Positions 1 through 10,844 of a stretch of DNA of 64,000 nt are shown here, piece after piece (the stretch's first letter is position 1; every line of letters starts with the position of its first letter). A model generated the notes under the pieces. The model made no database searches. It was not told the DNA's origin and worked only from the letters and a program-made list of their open reading frames with translations. The position numbers and the translations under genes were made by a program. Source of the DNA: Gamarada debralockiae (Eukaryota > Ascomycota > Leotiomycetes > Helotiales > Hyphodiscaceae); NCBI GenBank assembly GCA_002803225.1, contig NXFV01000216.1, positions 124,001 to 188,000 of the forward strand. The letters are read 5' to 3'.

Positions 1-1419
1 TCAGGTAAAATCATGAATATATTGATATCTGAAGAGCTCTAAAATATAAGGTTCCGAGAACTCTAGATATACGTTCAATGAAGATAAGGCTAAAAGAGAA
101 CGCCGACACGTCACAGCGTAGGTTTCATCTGACAAGAACTCTCCTGGTTGTGGGTCAAAAACAAAGATCTTAGAATGCACTTCACCACGGAGGAAGAAAA
201 GTTTGGAATACAAGGAGGAATCCGAGGAATGCGACCGTGCGAGACTCGGATCAGATCAACTTGACTTGAACTTCTCTGGGAGGCCCATAAGTATAATGAT
301 ACTTGATAGTTGGGATACTACCGCACCACCCAAAATATTGTAGGTAAAAGTGGAACATTTTCTAGCCAAAGCACCATTAAACTCTAGTTCCTTGCGCTCC
401 TGCCAAAACGCTAGTGGCGGACGCACAGTGGATCAAAGCTTAGCAAAAAGTTTCATGAACATGCAGCCAAAAAGTTAAAAACCCCCGAAAATAACCCATA
501 AAAAGACCGTCCAACATTCAGGGTGACCTGCGGCTTCAACACATCTTCTCAAAAAGATATCTACGAAGGAAAACTGCTCGAAGCATGGAAGCACACCACA
601 ACAAACGGTATTAAGTTGACCCGATGACTAGTTCCTTCTCTCTCCCAAGAACCCTCCGCAAGCAACGCTCGGGGATTCGTGTTCAGGCCCAACGTAACCA
701 GTTTACTCCCTCAACTACATCTGGGGTGAGAGTCTACGTAAGATCGAACCTTAAATTTAAATTACGGCTCGTACCTCAGCGTATGTGCCATAGCCCATAC
801 GAAATAAATGGGACTGGGGTAGAGATCGTAGACTACTGTTGGGACTATGTAATTCGCAGGATAACGCCTCTCAGTGAGATGTTCAGCTAAAAACGGGGGG
901 AGCGGCGGGAGAACTTCCCGGATAGACGAGCCGTGCTACAAGTAAGCCACAGATTCTCCACAGCCGCCAGGGGAAAATATCGGGCTTATCTGTATTCCAC
1001 TCTTTTGATGCCTTCGGATGAATTTCGTACTCGTATAGATTTCGGGTTCAGCATTACTAGCTAGTATTCTCAGCTCCTTCCGTGAGCTAGTCAGGGGAAA
1101 CATGTGGCCTATCACCAAAATGAAGTATGCTTCATGAATTTGCAATCTACTTTTGACGATTTGTGGGCCAGAAAGGACTGACGATTATTATTGCACAGGG
1201 TCTGCACGGAAATTCAAATAGTTTTGTGAATGTCAAGGCTTGAGCCCTGGAGTATCAACAAATTGCCGCATTCTGTGAGGTTGAAAGACACGCATATAAA
1301 CATCATGACTCCCAGGTGAAGATGCTTGACTGCCACCACCATCTAAGTCACCAACTTGGCAGATAACAGGGCTTCAAGTGGCAAACTTTGGTCAACATAC
1401 TGTCTCAGTCACGTCCAGG
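1..1419. other. Gene-poor stretch, no supported gene
   Basis: Only short open frames are present (longest about 90 codons at 624-890), with no recognisable motif and no conserved splice pattern. The last ~100 bases presumably hold the promoter and 5' UTR of the flavin oxidase gene that starts at 1420. Confidence 0.5.
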
Positions 1420-3142
1420 ATGTTGTTCTCCAAGGGATCTCTTCTCGCACTTGCTGCCCCTCTTCTGGCGACCTTGACTCACGCCCAGAACGAGTCATGT
1501 TCGGCTGCCGACATCGCTGCTATCACCTCGCTGAAGAAAAGTCAATTTGGGACCACTTTCGGCTCAGCGTGTGCCTGCAAACTCTTAACCGATCTTTTCG
1601 GCAGCCAGATTCTTACCCCCAATGGTACGGCTTATGAGACTCAAGCCACTCATTACTACGACCTTAGAGCAGACCTGACTCCAAGTTGTATCTTCGTCCC
1701 CGCCACTGCCAATGATGTAGCTGTGGGTGTTGTTATTCTCGACATCTGCCAGTCACAATTTGCTGTTCGAGGTGCTGGTCATATGCCCGTAAGTTACTTC
1801 ATGTCCGTCCCATTCCAATTTAAGATGCTAATTCATGACATTGTAGGTCGTTGGAGCTGCCAATACTGATGGCGGTGTCCTGGTAGCCTTAAGTGCTTTC
1901 ACCGATATTACGGTCGGCGCAACTACCGTGGAAGCTGGACCTGGTCTCACCTGGTATGACATGAACCTGGCCCTTGAACCATACGGCCGCATTGTTGTTG
2001 GTGGCCGAATGAAGACAATCGGAATCGCAGGACTGACCCTCGGTGGTGGTATGTCGTACTTCAACGCCAAGTATGGCTTCGCCATGGACAACGTTGTCGC
2101 ATATGATGTTGTACTTGCGACTGGGGCTGTAGTCACTGCTACAGCTACTAGCAACAGTGATCTGTTCTGGGCTTTGAAGGGAGGCGGAAATAACTATGGC
2201 ATCGTTACGAAGTTTACATACGCGACCTACAGTGCCCCCTCAATCAGCACCACCGTCCAAGCCTTTGCCCAAAATGAGATTCCGGAATTTATCGAGGCTA
2301 TTGCCGACCTCGCTCTTTATCAAGATCAGGTTGACACCGGTGCTGGTGGTATCTTCATTATTGACTTTGCCCAAGCCGAAAATTCCTATACCGGTACCTT
2401 CTTGGGTGTCCAAATTGGAGACGTCGAACAGCCAGCCGTTTTCGACAATTTCACCGCTATCCCGAGCGAACTCGCCGAGTACAATGTCACAACCATGGCA
2501 GCTTGGTCCGCGACACTTGATACACCTTACCAAACAAGCAGGTGAGTTCCAGGCAACGGTCCTCCCTGGACTTTAGATACTAACGTCGCCCTAAGAACCA
2601 TGTTTGGCATGCACGTCGCCTTAGCGACCAATGAAACAATGCAAGCTATGTATAAATACTGGGCTGCTGCAACATCGGAAATGGCAGCCGTCGCTGGCTT
2701 CAGTACCACGCTCGTCTTCCAACCCCTTCCCCCAAGTGCTGCCGCCGTTGGGCTGAACAATGGCATTGGCAACACGTGGAGTCTCCCAGCAAAATCCTAC
2801 GTTTGTAAGTAACAATAATAACCTTAAGATAACTTCATATACTAACATGAGTTATAAGTCTGGGAAATCGAGACCATGTGGACCAACGAATCTGACGATG
2901 CCACTGTTGAGGCATGGGCCGAAGCTACAATCGAAAGCATCCACGCAATGAATCTCAAGGCAGGAGTAGGGCAGTCGTTGATCTATTATAACGACGCCGC
3001 CGATTACCAGGATGCATACGCAGGATTCCCAGCTGCCAACCTGGCCAAGATGAAGAAAATTCGTGCGAAGTATGACCCCGCACTTGTGTTCACGAACCTT
3101 TGCACTGGTGGCTACAAGTTGGATCATGCACCTATTGCGTGA
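1420..3142 (+). CDS. Secreted berberine-bridge-type FAD-linked oxidoreductase
   Basis: Predicted secreted flavoenzyme of the PCMH/BBE family, which oxidises sugars, alkaloids or secondary metabolites; the substrate here is unknown. Exons 1420-1788, 1847-2541, 2596-2804 and 2859-3142 give 518 residues. The ATG at 1420 starts a hydrophobic signal peptide ending near THAQ (residue ~23). The FAD-binding part shows RGAGHMP, whose His121 is the expected 8-alpha flavin attachment residue, then a Gly-rich TLGGGMSYF and KGGGNNYGIVTKF. The C-terminal BBE segment reads YNDAADYQDAY and ends in a KYDP...VF-like stretch. All introns are short with clean GT-AG ends. The Cys that forms the second flavin bond in bicovalent members (just before the IGIAGLTLGGG segment) is absent; that region reads VVGGRMKTIGIAG. 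A single covalent link is therefore likely. Family certain, substrate unknown. Confidence 0.93.
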
Positions 3143-4841
3143 TAAAGTTGGGAGAGCATACTTTAGATATTATAATGCACAACGACCTAATGCAAACTTT
3201 GGCACATTTATCTGGCAACACCACTGCTGCAACAACTTGTGAGATTACCATACGTCACATAATGTACTGACAATATGGAAAACAAAGGCGAGCGAACTCA
3301 GTGTTGATCATTTCGACCATTTGGAGTTCGAACATGTAAAGCAAAGGCAGTGGAGCTCTTCTGTTGCACTTGCGTATCAGCGGTGGCCCAAGATGGAGGA
3401 ATAAAACTGCAATATCAGGTACTGAGGACCTGTATTTATGCTCGTTAATATGCGAGGTCGATGCCCTATATGAGGCTCGAGCGGACGGAGTTGTAGAAGA
3501 CCTTAAGAGTTCTGCATCTATGACTCTCACATTTGCTGTTGGATAGCCGTAAAATAGTAACAACTTTCGCACCTTGTTACGACATTCTGAGTCCAACCCC
3601 ACTGGCAAAGTAGAGATACCTGGACCTCGAGCGTCCATCTATCAACCGCCTCTTTGAGTTAGTAACACCGTATACCAGGTCTAGACCTACGCTAAAAAGT
3701 TGTATCCTCTTCCTCTACTTCGATCCCGAACAGATACCCGAAGGCGTTTCTCTTTTCAATTCATGTCGATTTGATGCTCCACTATGACTTGCGCCAGGTA
3801 AGCACGATGGGCAGCAATGCTGTTGTTCTTGTAGTATCGCGAAAAACGGTCCCTCGCATAAGCCTTGAGGGAGAGGTCGTCTCCAATACAGTGCATGAGC
3901 TTACCATTCAAGCTGCTCATTTCCCTCACAACGCAACTTTGGCACATAATATTCCAGGCGTGTTTGACGCATATCTTTCGTGTACCGGCCATATTCTGTG
4001 TGGGTCGAGCCTCTGTTGCGTCCAACAGCATTTCCGGAAGTGCTCTCAAGTCCTCGAAATATATAGTCTCCGAAGTGATTCGTAGCAATTCAACAGTCAG
4101 CTTTCCTGAAGATGCTACGAGATCCGTAGAATGTATGTTAGTAATTGCGCAAGAGTAGAGTAAGAGAGTGAGCGTACTGCGCGTCATAGATTAAGGTAGG
4201 CACTACTAGCGGAGGTCTCGACTCCAGTGAGAGGCATCTTTAAGCGGTGTACCGTTAGGGCGCGTTCTGCGCGGTCGATTGAAGGGCATCGAAGTCTTTG
4301 CAGCATCTGTACTGTGCGTTAAAAATTCGCGAGAACTACTTATGCACAGTGAAATGGCGTTCGTCGAGGATGGAATAGATAGGGATGATGACTTAGAAAT
4401 GATGAAAGCTGTGGTGACGGATGAAGAGTGGCAGCAGGTCTTCGGATCGGGAAAACCATACGCCGGACTCCCCACCCTCAATTTGAAATACCCTCTTCTT
4501 AAGTTTAGCGATACTTACAAAACTGCCCATTTCATCTTTGAGGGCACAGTTCTTGGAAAGGCGCTGTGAATTTTGGATGGGAGGATAGATCGAATCCGGC
4601 GTGAACAGGGGAGGAATGGTGTGATGTTTGTCAGAGCTGCAATGCCATGGAAGAAATATGCCAGGGTGAGTCAAAGCAGGAGCGAGAGAAGGAGGAATCT
4701 CCAGGCCATGGATTGGACAGTAATTTTGGATTAGTCGCTGACGCGATTGAACGTTGTTTGCCGTGCCCAAAAGTAGCGAAACTTGCTGTAGTCGAAGTCT
4801 CTGATTCTGGGTATATGAGCTACTTTAGTGAGATCTCTGCT
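3143..4841. other. Intergenic region with unrecognised short open frames
   Basis: Overlapping short frames occur on both strands (for example 3255-3638 minus, 3756-4187 minus, 4279-4569 plus). The plus frame at 4279-4569 (96 codons, acidic, with FGSGKPYAGLP) has a protein-like composition, but I do not recognise it and it has no clear partner exon. It may be a gene fragment. Confidence 0.35.
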
Positions 4842-4911
4842 ACATACGACCACAGACTGAGGAGAATTGGGCTATTTCTCTCCTCTGAAGATACATCAGC
4901 CTAACTTTGGC
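4842..4911 (+). pseudogene. Decayed 5S rRNA fragment
   Basis: The first 31 bases (4842-4872) match the first 31 bases of the 5S rRNA gene at 15573 in 30 positions, including the distinctive GACTGAGGAGAATTGGGC. The next ~40 bases still align loosely, with several C-to-T differences (for example CATCCC against TATTTC) and a shared AGCCT block near 4899. The rest of the 5S gene is missing. An AT-rich stretch follows directly. This is a truncated, non-functional copy; the C-to-T bias resembles repeat-induced point mutation. Confidence 0.75.
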
Positions 4912-5312
4912 GTATCAAATTCGTTTTCCCTATTCGGTTTCCCTATTCGGAATTCAAAAATCGAATTTTCGAAATGTAACTAATTTAGAGCCACGTAAAA
5001 AGATATACTGAAAATATATTTTCATATTATATTTTCCGATATATTACTTAATTCAGAGGCTATAGTGCTATTTAATATCAATACTGTATTTATTGAGACT
5101 ACAATGAAAATATAGTTATATTCTCGATTCCTTAAAATAAAAAAAAGACACTACTAAAATGATCGCGCGTCCCACCCGCATCCATTTGCACTGTAAGTTT
5201 GCCTATAGTTAATGTACGCTAGCCGCAGTTATAGAGCAACTATGGATATCTAACCCTCTATATAACTTTCACTATCTCTATAGCCTCTACCAGTGCCGCA
5301 ATTGTCTACCCC
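4912..5312. other. AT-rich island
   Basis: Strongly AT-rich DNA, densest at about 4960-5155 with runs such as ATATATTTTCATATTATATT, and no coding potential. It lies between the decayed 5S copy and the inverted-repeat element. Old repeats subjected to RIP-like mutation typically look like this, though no parent element is recognisable. Confidence 0.6.
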
Positions 5313-5902
5313 TTCTTCTACGAAGATAACGGCATAAAGTGACGGGATTATAAGGCATTTGAATTCAAAGTGCCCTAGAGAGTACAATTCTAGGCATTTA
5401 ACCCGCTATAAAGCCCTGTAATTCCACGTACTGTGTGACAGTAGGCACTCAAGCAGTTCAAATCAAGCAGTACCTTCTATTCTTAGAATTATCGACAAGG
5501 AGAAAAGGCCAACGCAACAACGGAGTTCTATATACATACGCGCATGCGCATAGACGCTAGGCTCTAGCGCATAGCTAGGCAACGATCACATACTGCCCTG
5601 GAAATACACTATAAGCGTTCACAAGGGGTGCTACACCTTTTCAAGGGCTTACCCCTGTAATTACAGGGGCTCACTCACTAATAAGCCATATCTTACAATG
5701 TTAAGGCGCTGTGGTTGCTCAGCCAGCAGCGCTACTGCCCCTAAAGATCGCCGATAACCTTACGAAATGTCTCACAGACTGCTTTCAGGCCAGTACGCTG
5801 GAAGTGCAGGGCTTTATAGGGGGGCAAAATGCCTAGAATTGTACTCCTAAGGCCATTTTGAGTCCAAATGCCTCCTATCACTTAGCTAGAGAGTAGAAGT
5901 TT
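5313..5902. mobile_element. Foldback/MITE-like element with ~100-bp inverted arms
   Basis: The left arm (about 5313-5440) reappears as the reverse complement in the right arm (about 5791-5902). Shared blocks in order are CTTCTAC, AAGTGA, CATTTG, TCAAA, GAGTACAATTCTAGGCATTT, CTATAAAGCCCTG, TTCC and CGTACTG. The arms enclose ~350 bases with no open frame of note and an internal perfect palindrome. No transposase is encoded, so this would be a non-autonomous element. I could not identify a target-site duplication, so the outer ends are approximate. Confidence 0.75.
5652..5669. repeat. 18-bp perfect palindrome inside the foldback element
   Basis: CCCCTGTAATTACAGGGG is fully self-complementary. 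It sits near the centre-right of the inverted-repeat element and could form a small hairpin or a protein-binding dyad. Confidence 0.8.
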
Positions 5903-5984
5903 TGCCCTTAACTCTTGTCTGTGGTCGTGAAATATGGGCTAGACTTGAGGAGGAGTATGCTAGGGATTCTGAGCGACATATATT

Positions 5985-6260
5985 GTGGAACCAATATATA
6001 ATACATTATTGCTATATAACTGCGGCCGGCGTGCATCAACTGTAGGCAAAATTACAGTGCGAATAGATACGGGTGCGACGTGCAATCATTTTAGTGGTGC
6101 GCTGATACGCTTAGTCAGCTCTAAATCACGCTATAGCGTGAACTCATTGGAACCCAGTGAAACTCAACTGATGACTAAACAAGCCAAACTGAGCCCTGGT
6201 GAGCTGGTGGAGCACCAGGAGTGCAAAATTGAAGTGGGGGCTGTGCCGAGACGGCATTAG
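5985..6260 (+). pseudogene. Possible retropepsin-like fragment of an LTR retroelement
   Basis: This 91-codon frame contains KITVRIDTGATCNHFSG. It resembles the active-site region (D-T/S-G-A) of retrotransposon aspartic proteases. No reverse transcriptase, integrase or LTR is seen nearby, and the frame stops just before the helicase gene. The call rests on one short motif, so chance similarity cannot be excluded. Confidence 0.3.
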
Positions 6261-6382
6261 GCGCACCAGCAGGCAGCCTTGCCCCCTAGAGAGCACAGGA
6301 GCACCGCAGACCTGGAAGTCTCAATACACCTAACTTTTTGAGAGCTGCAACTTTCACCCAGACAACACCAGCATCAGAAACC

Positions 6383-9300
6383 ATGGGGCTAAACAGCTTG
6401 TTCGATCCTCCTGAGCCAAGCCAGTTCACTGGTACCAAAAGGCTCGGATCCTTATCCAATGCTGGCGGCGAAAGCAAGAGGCTCTGCACGCGGCCAAGTA
6501 CATTGCCTCCTGGAAGCGCGGCTTCAGAGTTGAGTAATGGACATAACTCATGGGGAGGGTTCAGTATCGCCTCGAACCCCAAGTTTTCTAATGCCGCGTT
6601 GCAGTACGGCATTGACACCAAGACAGAGTGGAGCAATACCGTGCCGCCAGGCAGTTTGGGTGGACTGGATTCAACTCCCAACTCTCCAGCAGCTGGATCG
6701 GGCCCATTTCTCTTTAATCCCATGCCTGCTCAGATGCGTGAGATGAATATGCAAAGTAACCCAGGAGCGCATAGACTGTATCACCGATCTGAAAATCAAG
6801 CGAGCACGAACAATTTCGACTTACAATACTCCTTCGACACGAACAAATCAATTCCCCCAAGCCTCGAACGGAGTCACGACCCCGATTTCAACTATAGCGT
6901 CAACTTGGTAGAGAGCTTGATACTTCCGGATCCGAATTGTTTGCCAATTACCCCATTGATCGACGTCACAGCAACTCAGATCGATGTAATGACAAGCCCC
7001 GAAAAGGGCATTCGAAATCAGACGCTGGAATTTTTTTCGTCCCATGGACCTGAAAATATTGAAATAGCACCCATAGGCGAAGGGACTCCTGTTACAAACC
7101 CCGAAGAAGCGGAATCGGTAGACGATGAAGATACCCCTTGGTATTTTGGCACAGCGATGGGCCACAATGAAAACCTCTCAGGTAAACGGAAAATAAAACA
7201 TGTCTTAATTCTAAGATTCTAACTTGGATTGCATGTACAGGTGGCTCCCAATCCGCACTTTTCGAATCGATCCCGGAAAACTTTGTCCTTGATTCAAATC
7301 AGGTGAACATCTGCTTTGGAGTGGTAAGTCCATCCACACTCCGAACTCAGAGCAGGACAACATGCTGACTATGTGAAGATCATAGCACATGCCTGTTCTT
7401 CTTGGACTGGCTGCCAAGGCACGAAGGTGACTCCGGTGACACTAAATCCATTCGGAGACGTTATGAGGCTGTCCTTTCAGGATTCAGAGAAGTATGCCGG
7501 TATCATAGCCCTGCCTGCCTTGTGCAAGCTTCAACAGGAGTTTACTATTGATTACAATGCTAGTATGGTGGCATTAGGGGTTCGAAAGGGCCAAAAAACT
7601 GCGACGGGGAAGGCAACTATACCCCACTCCACTCATGAATGCTCCGTCAGAATTGTTGTGTATGGAGTTAAATCAGAAAAAAAACCCGTGGGTCAGTTGC
7701 TTTCAGATGCTGGCTTGTATCTTCAACACCCATCAGCTGCGGAACTCTACAGACATGTCGATTATTGGAACCCACATTATTTACTCCGTCCAGGTTCTCA
7801 AATGCCGAAACTGGAAACCCTGTCAATATCTCCAGACGTCAATACTGTTACGTCAACCGAATCTCTGGACGAGACGCATAAAAGCCGGTTTATGCAGATA
7901 TTCAACTCTGCAAATGGCCCAAGTAGTCTTTTAAACCCGAAGTCTAGTCCTCGACTCAAGTCGGCACTGAAGGAGTGAGTCACTACCCAGTTGCGCAAAC
8001 AAATTACATATTAATAAGATCCAGTCACCAAGCTACAGCTCTCGCAATGATGATAGAGAAAGAACGCGGAATTATGGAGAACGTCCAATTTCCATCTCTT
8101 TGGAATCCCTCAAATGGCTCAGGGTCGATAATACAGTCAGTGGCCACTATCCTCGTGTCAAAACAACCTGCAATGCACTTCTTCTTATAATACTCAAATA
8201 GATACCGTAATAAAGTTACGGGGACATGTCAGAGCAGCCCAATGCCCGTCTACGGCGGAATACTTGCTGACGTTAGTTTCCCAATACCGCTCGAAAATGA
8301 TATTGACATAATCTCAAGGAAATGGGCCTTAGAAAAACTTTGAGCACTCTGGCTCTAGTTTGCTCCTCCCTTGATTCACTATCCAACAAGGAGGGCTCGC
8401 CCAACGACGGAACATCTCGAGCGACTCTGATAGTTACACCGAAGTCCAGTATGTCCCGCATATCCACATTCCGTATTGATATATCCCTGACCATTTCTAG
8501 CAATTCCTGGTTGGCAGCAACAAGTCGAAAGGTACCGAACTTAAGCAGATCAATATATGTCGCACGGCTCTAACTGGTAATTTTAAATTTAGGCACATCC
8601 ATACAGGTCAAATGCGCTTGGCTGTGTATTATGGTTCTAATCGACGCCAGCTGCTGTCAAAGTTCTGGAAGGCCGACATTGTACTCACAACCTATGAGAT
8701 TCTAAGGTTAGAATGGGCAGCAAAGGGACCCCTTTACTCAGGTACATGGCGTCGCGTTGTCCTCGATGAAGGTAGGTACCATGATGTAGTATGTTGTCTC
8801 AGTGCTAGCTCACCGTGGTTCCAGCACATCATATTCGCAACAGATCGTCGCAGTTATTCAAGGCAGCCTTGGCAGTCGACTCGAAAAGCCGGTGGTGTCT
8901 CACGGGCACGCCAATACACAATTCCCTCGACGATTATGGAGCACTGCTGAGCTTCATCGGCGTCCCAGAACTGATAGAGAAGTCTCAATTCGACTTCTGG
9001 ATAATGTCTTCAATCAGGAAGAAGCTACCGGACAGCTTCAGCATACTCGGAGACCTTATTAGAGCTACTTGCCTTCGACGAACAAAGGACATGATCCAAG
9101 GCTCCCTCCAACTTCCCCGACGAACAGAGAGAATGGAGGAGATTGAGCTACATCAAGCAGACCAAGTCTTATACCATTTTTTTAGAGAAAGGACTACCAA
9201 GATTGCAGCTGGTCTTGCTGTGCGGGATGAAGGCGCATCGAGAACAGGTAAAGGCAAAGGCGCAAATATTCTAACCCTGATCAATTTCTTGAGATGTATC

Positions 9301-10516
9301 TGCAACAGCGGAGAAGATTTGTTACCGCAATCTGCTCTGGAGGCTTGGAGATCTAAGAATAACGCGTCGTTGGACTGGCAAATGATGCGAAACTGTAACA
9401 AGATATGCGATTCCTGCGGATCAATTATCGAGGAAGTCGACTTACTGTCCGCTGATAACCCGGAATTTGATTGCCGTCACTCGATCTGTACGACCTGTTC
9501 TATGCAGAGCGAAAACGTATCCATAGATGAGATACGAAAGTACCCGAAGTGTGCAGCTACGCAAGCTAGTTCTGGCTTCCCCAGTATACCTGAACCATCT
9601 ACTCGCTTTTCCGCCAAGGTCGAAGCCCTGATACGAAACCTTGAATCTGAACAGACTCTGGGGGAACATGAAGACAAAGCACTCCCTGTAAAGAGGTACT
9701 CAACCAAACGAATCCGGCTATTGTCGAAGTCGATCTTGAAGAATTAATTTTTTTTCGCAGTGTCGTCTTCAGTCAGTGGACGAAAATGCTTGACCTGATA
9801 GCAAAGGCCCTGATGCAGCATGGCTTTCAATTCCAGAGAATAGACGGCCAGAGCAGCTTAAAGCAGCGGAATTTGGCAATACAGCAATTCAATAATGATC
9901 CAGCCTGTACTGTCATGATTGCTAGTATTGGAAGCGCAGGAGAAGGGTAAGATTATATACTGTTTCTCATTTTTCCAGTTTTCAGTCCCTTACAATTGTT
10001 CTATATCCTATTTGATACTGAAAGATAGTTAACCTCTAGGGTGGACCTAACGACTGCAAACCATGTGCACGTGGTTGAACCTCACTGGAGCCCAATGGCC
10101 GAAGCCCAGGCCGTAGACCGTGTGCATAGAATAGGGCAAACCCGAGAAGTCACGGTAATAAGATATATTGCTAGAAACACGATTGAGACGGTATGTTCGC
10201 TTTGAGTGGGCGGCTGAAGTTTGCAGAGTCTAGCATTATTACTTCAAATTTCTAAATTTCTTGATGGAACTGCGAAGCTAACTAGAACCAGTACATTTAG
10301 TGGGTTCAACAGGACAAACTGAGACTCATAGACCGTTCCCTTGACTCAACCGAAGTCCTACAGGACGATATTAACAATGCACGGTGGAAGGTGAATAATC
10401 TTGTTGCGACTTACAATTTGACAGAGCTAACTCCGCCAGTAGACGTTGGAAAGGGCGTTGGATGTGTCAAATCAATGAGACTCTATAGAGTGCAACCCAT
10501 GTATATATGTTCGTAG
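6383..10516 (+). CDS. SNF2-family RAD5/HLTF-like helicase with RING, possibly inactive
   Basis: SNF2 ATPase of the RAD5/HLTF type, normally a nuclear DNA translocase with an embedded RING E3 domain. Exons: 6383-7181, 7241-7323, 7379-7974, 8019-8135, 8202-8271, 8319-8448, 8501-8531, 8593-8771, 8825-9695, 9761-9946, 10040-10190, 10301-10516; 1142 residues. The ~270-residue N-terminus is low-complexity. Visible motifs are YGGILADEMGLRKTLS (Walker A region), LIVTPKSTIPGW, VVLDEAHHIRN, WCLTGTPIHN, a RING-like CDSC...CRHSICTTC, VVFSQWTKML, GEGGVDLTTANHV and VHRIGQTREV. Three oddities stand out. The Walker A glycine is Arg560 (AGA at 8331). The expected RING CPxC reads YPKC (9541). An expected in-frame exon start at 10292 would meet TAG at 10298, so the model uses the AG at 10299-10300 instead. 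All three fit G-to-A or C-to-T change. Either a degenerating gene or an inactive relative. Confidence 0.85.
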
Positions 10517-10844
10517 GCAGGAAACTTTTATGATGTTCAAAATTCAATTCTGAAAAGATTCAACCCGATTCTCCGTTGCATATTATAGCCGCCCATCGGC
10601 AGCGAACTAGAATGGAGTCAAAGTACTCACTAGATTACTTCCTGGAATATGTTCTAAGAATTTTTAAGGAGCCTTGAGTATAGGTCTTAGAAGTACGATA
10701 CTTATATCAGACAGGTTGTATTATTGGTTAGAGCTAAGATTAATCACAGTTTATAGAATGTTGATGGGAGTATGACAGGAGGATGGAAAGCTTGGCTAGG
10801 TAATTACATGGACATGGTACCCTCGATCTCCAGTGCATGAAAGT
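10517..10844. other. Convergent intergenic spacer
   Basis: AT-rich spacer between the ends of the convergent helicase and NLR genes. I see no gene. It presumably holds both polyadenylation regions. Confidence 0.5.

Noticed and set aside
4920..5160. Centromere- or origin-like AT-rich DNA
   Set aside because: Only a few hundred bases, no defining element, and decayed repeat DNA is a simpler explanation.
8449..8500. Apparent frameshift in the helicase after the LIVTPKS motif
   Set aside because: Two short introns around a 31-nt exon (8501-8531) restore the expected GWQQQVERHIH sequence.
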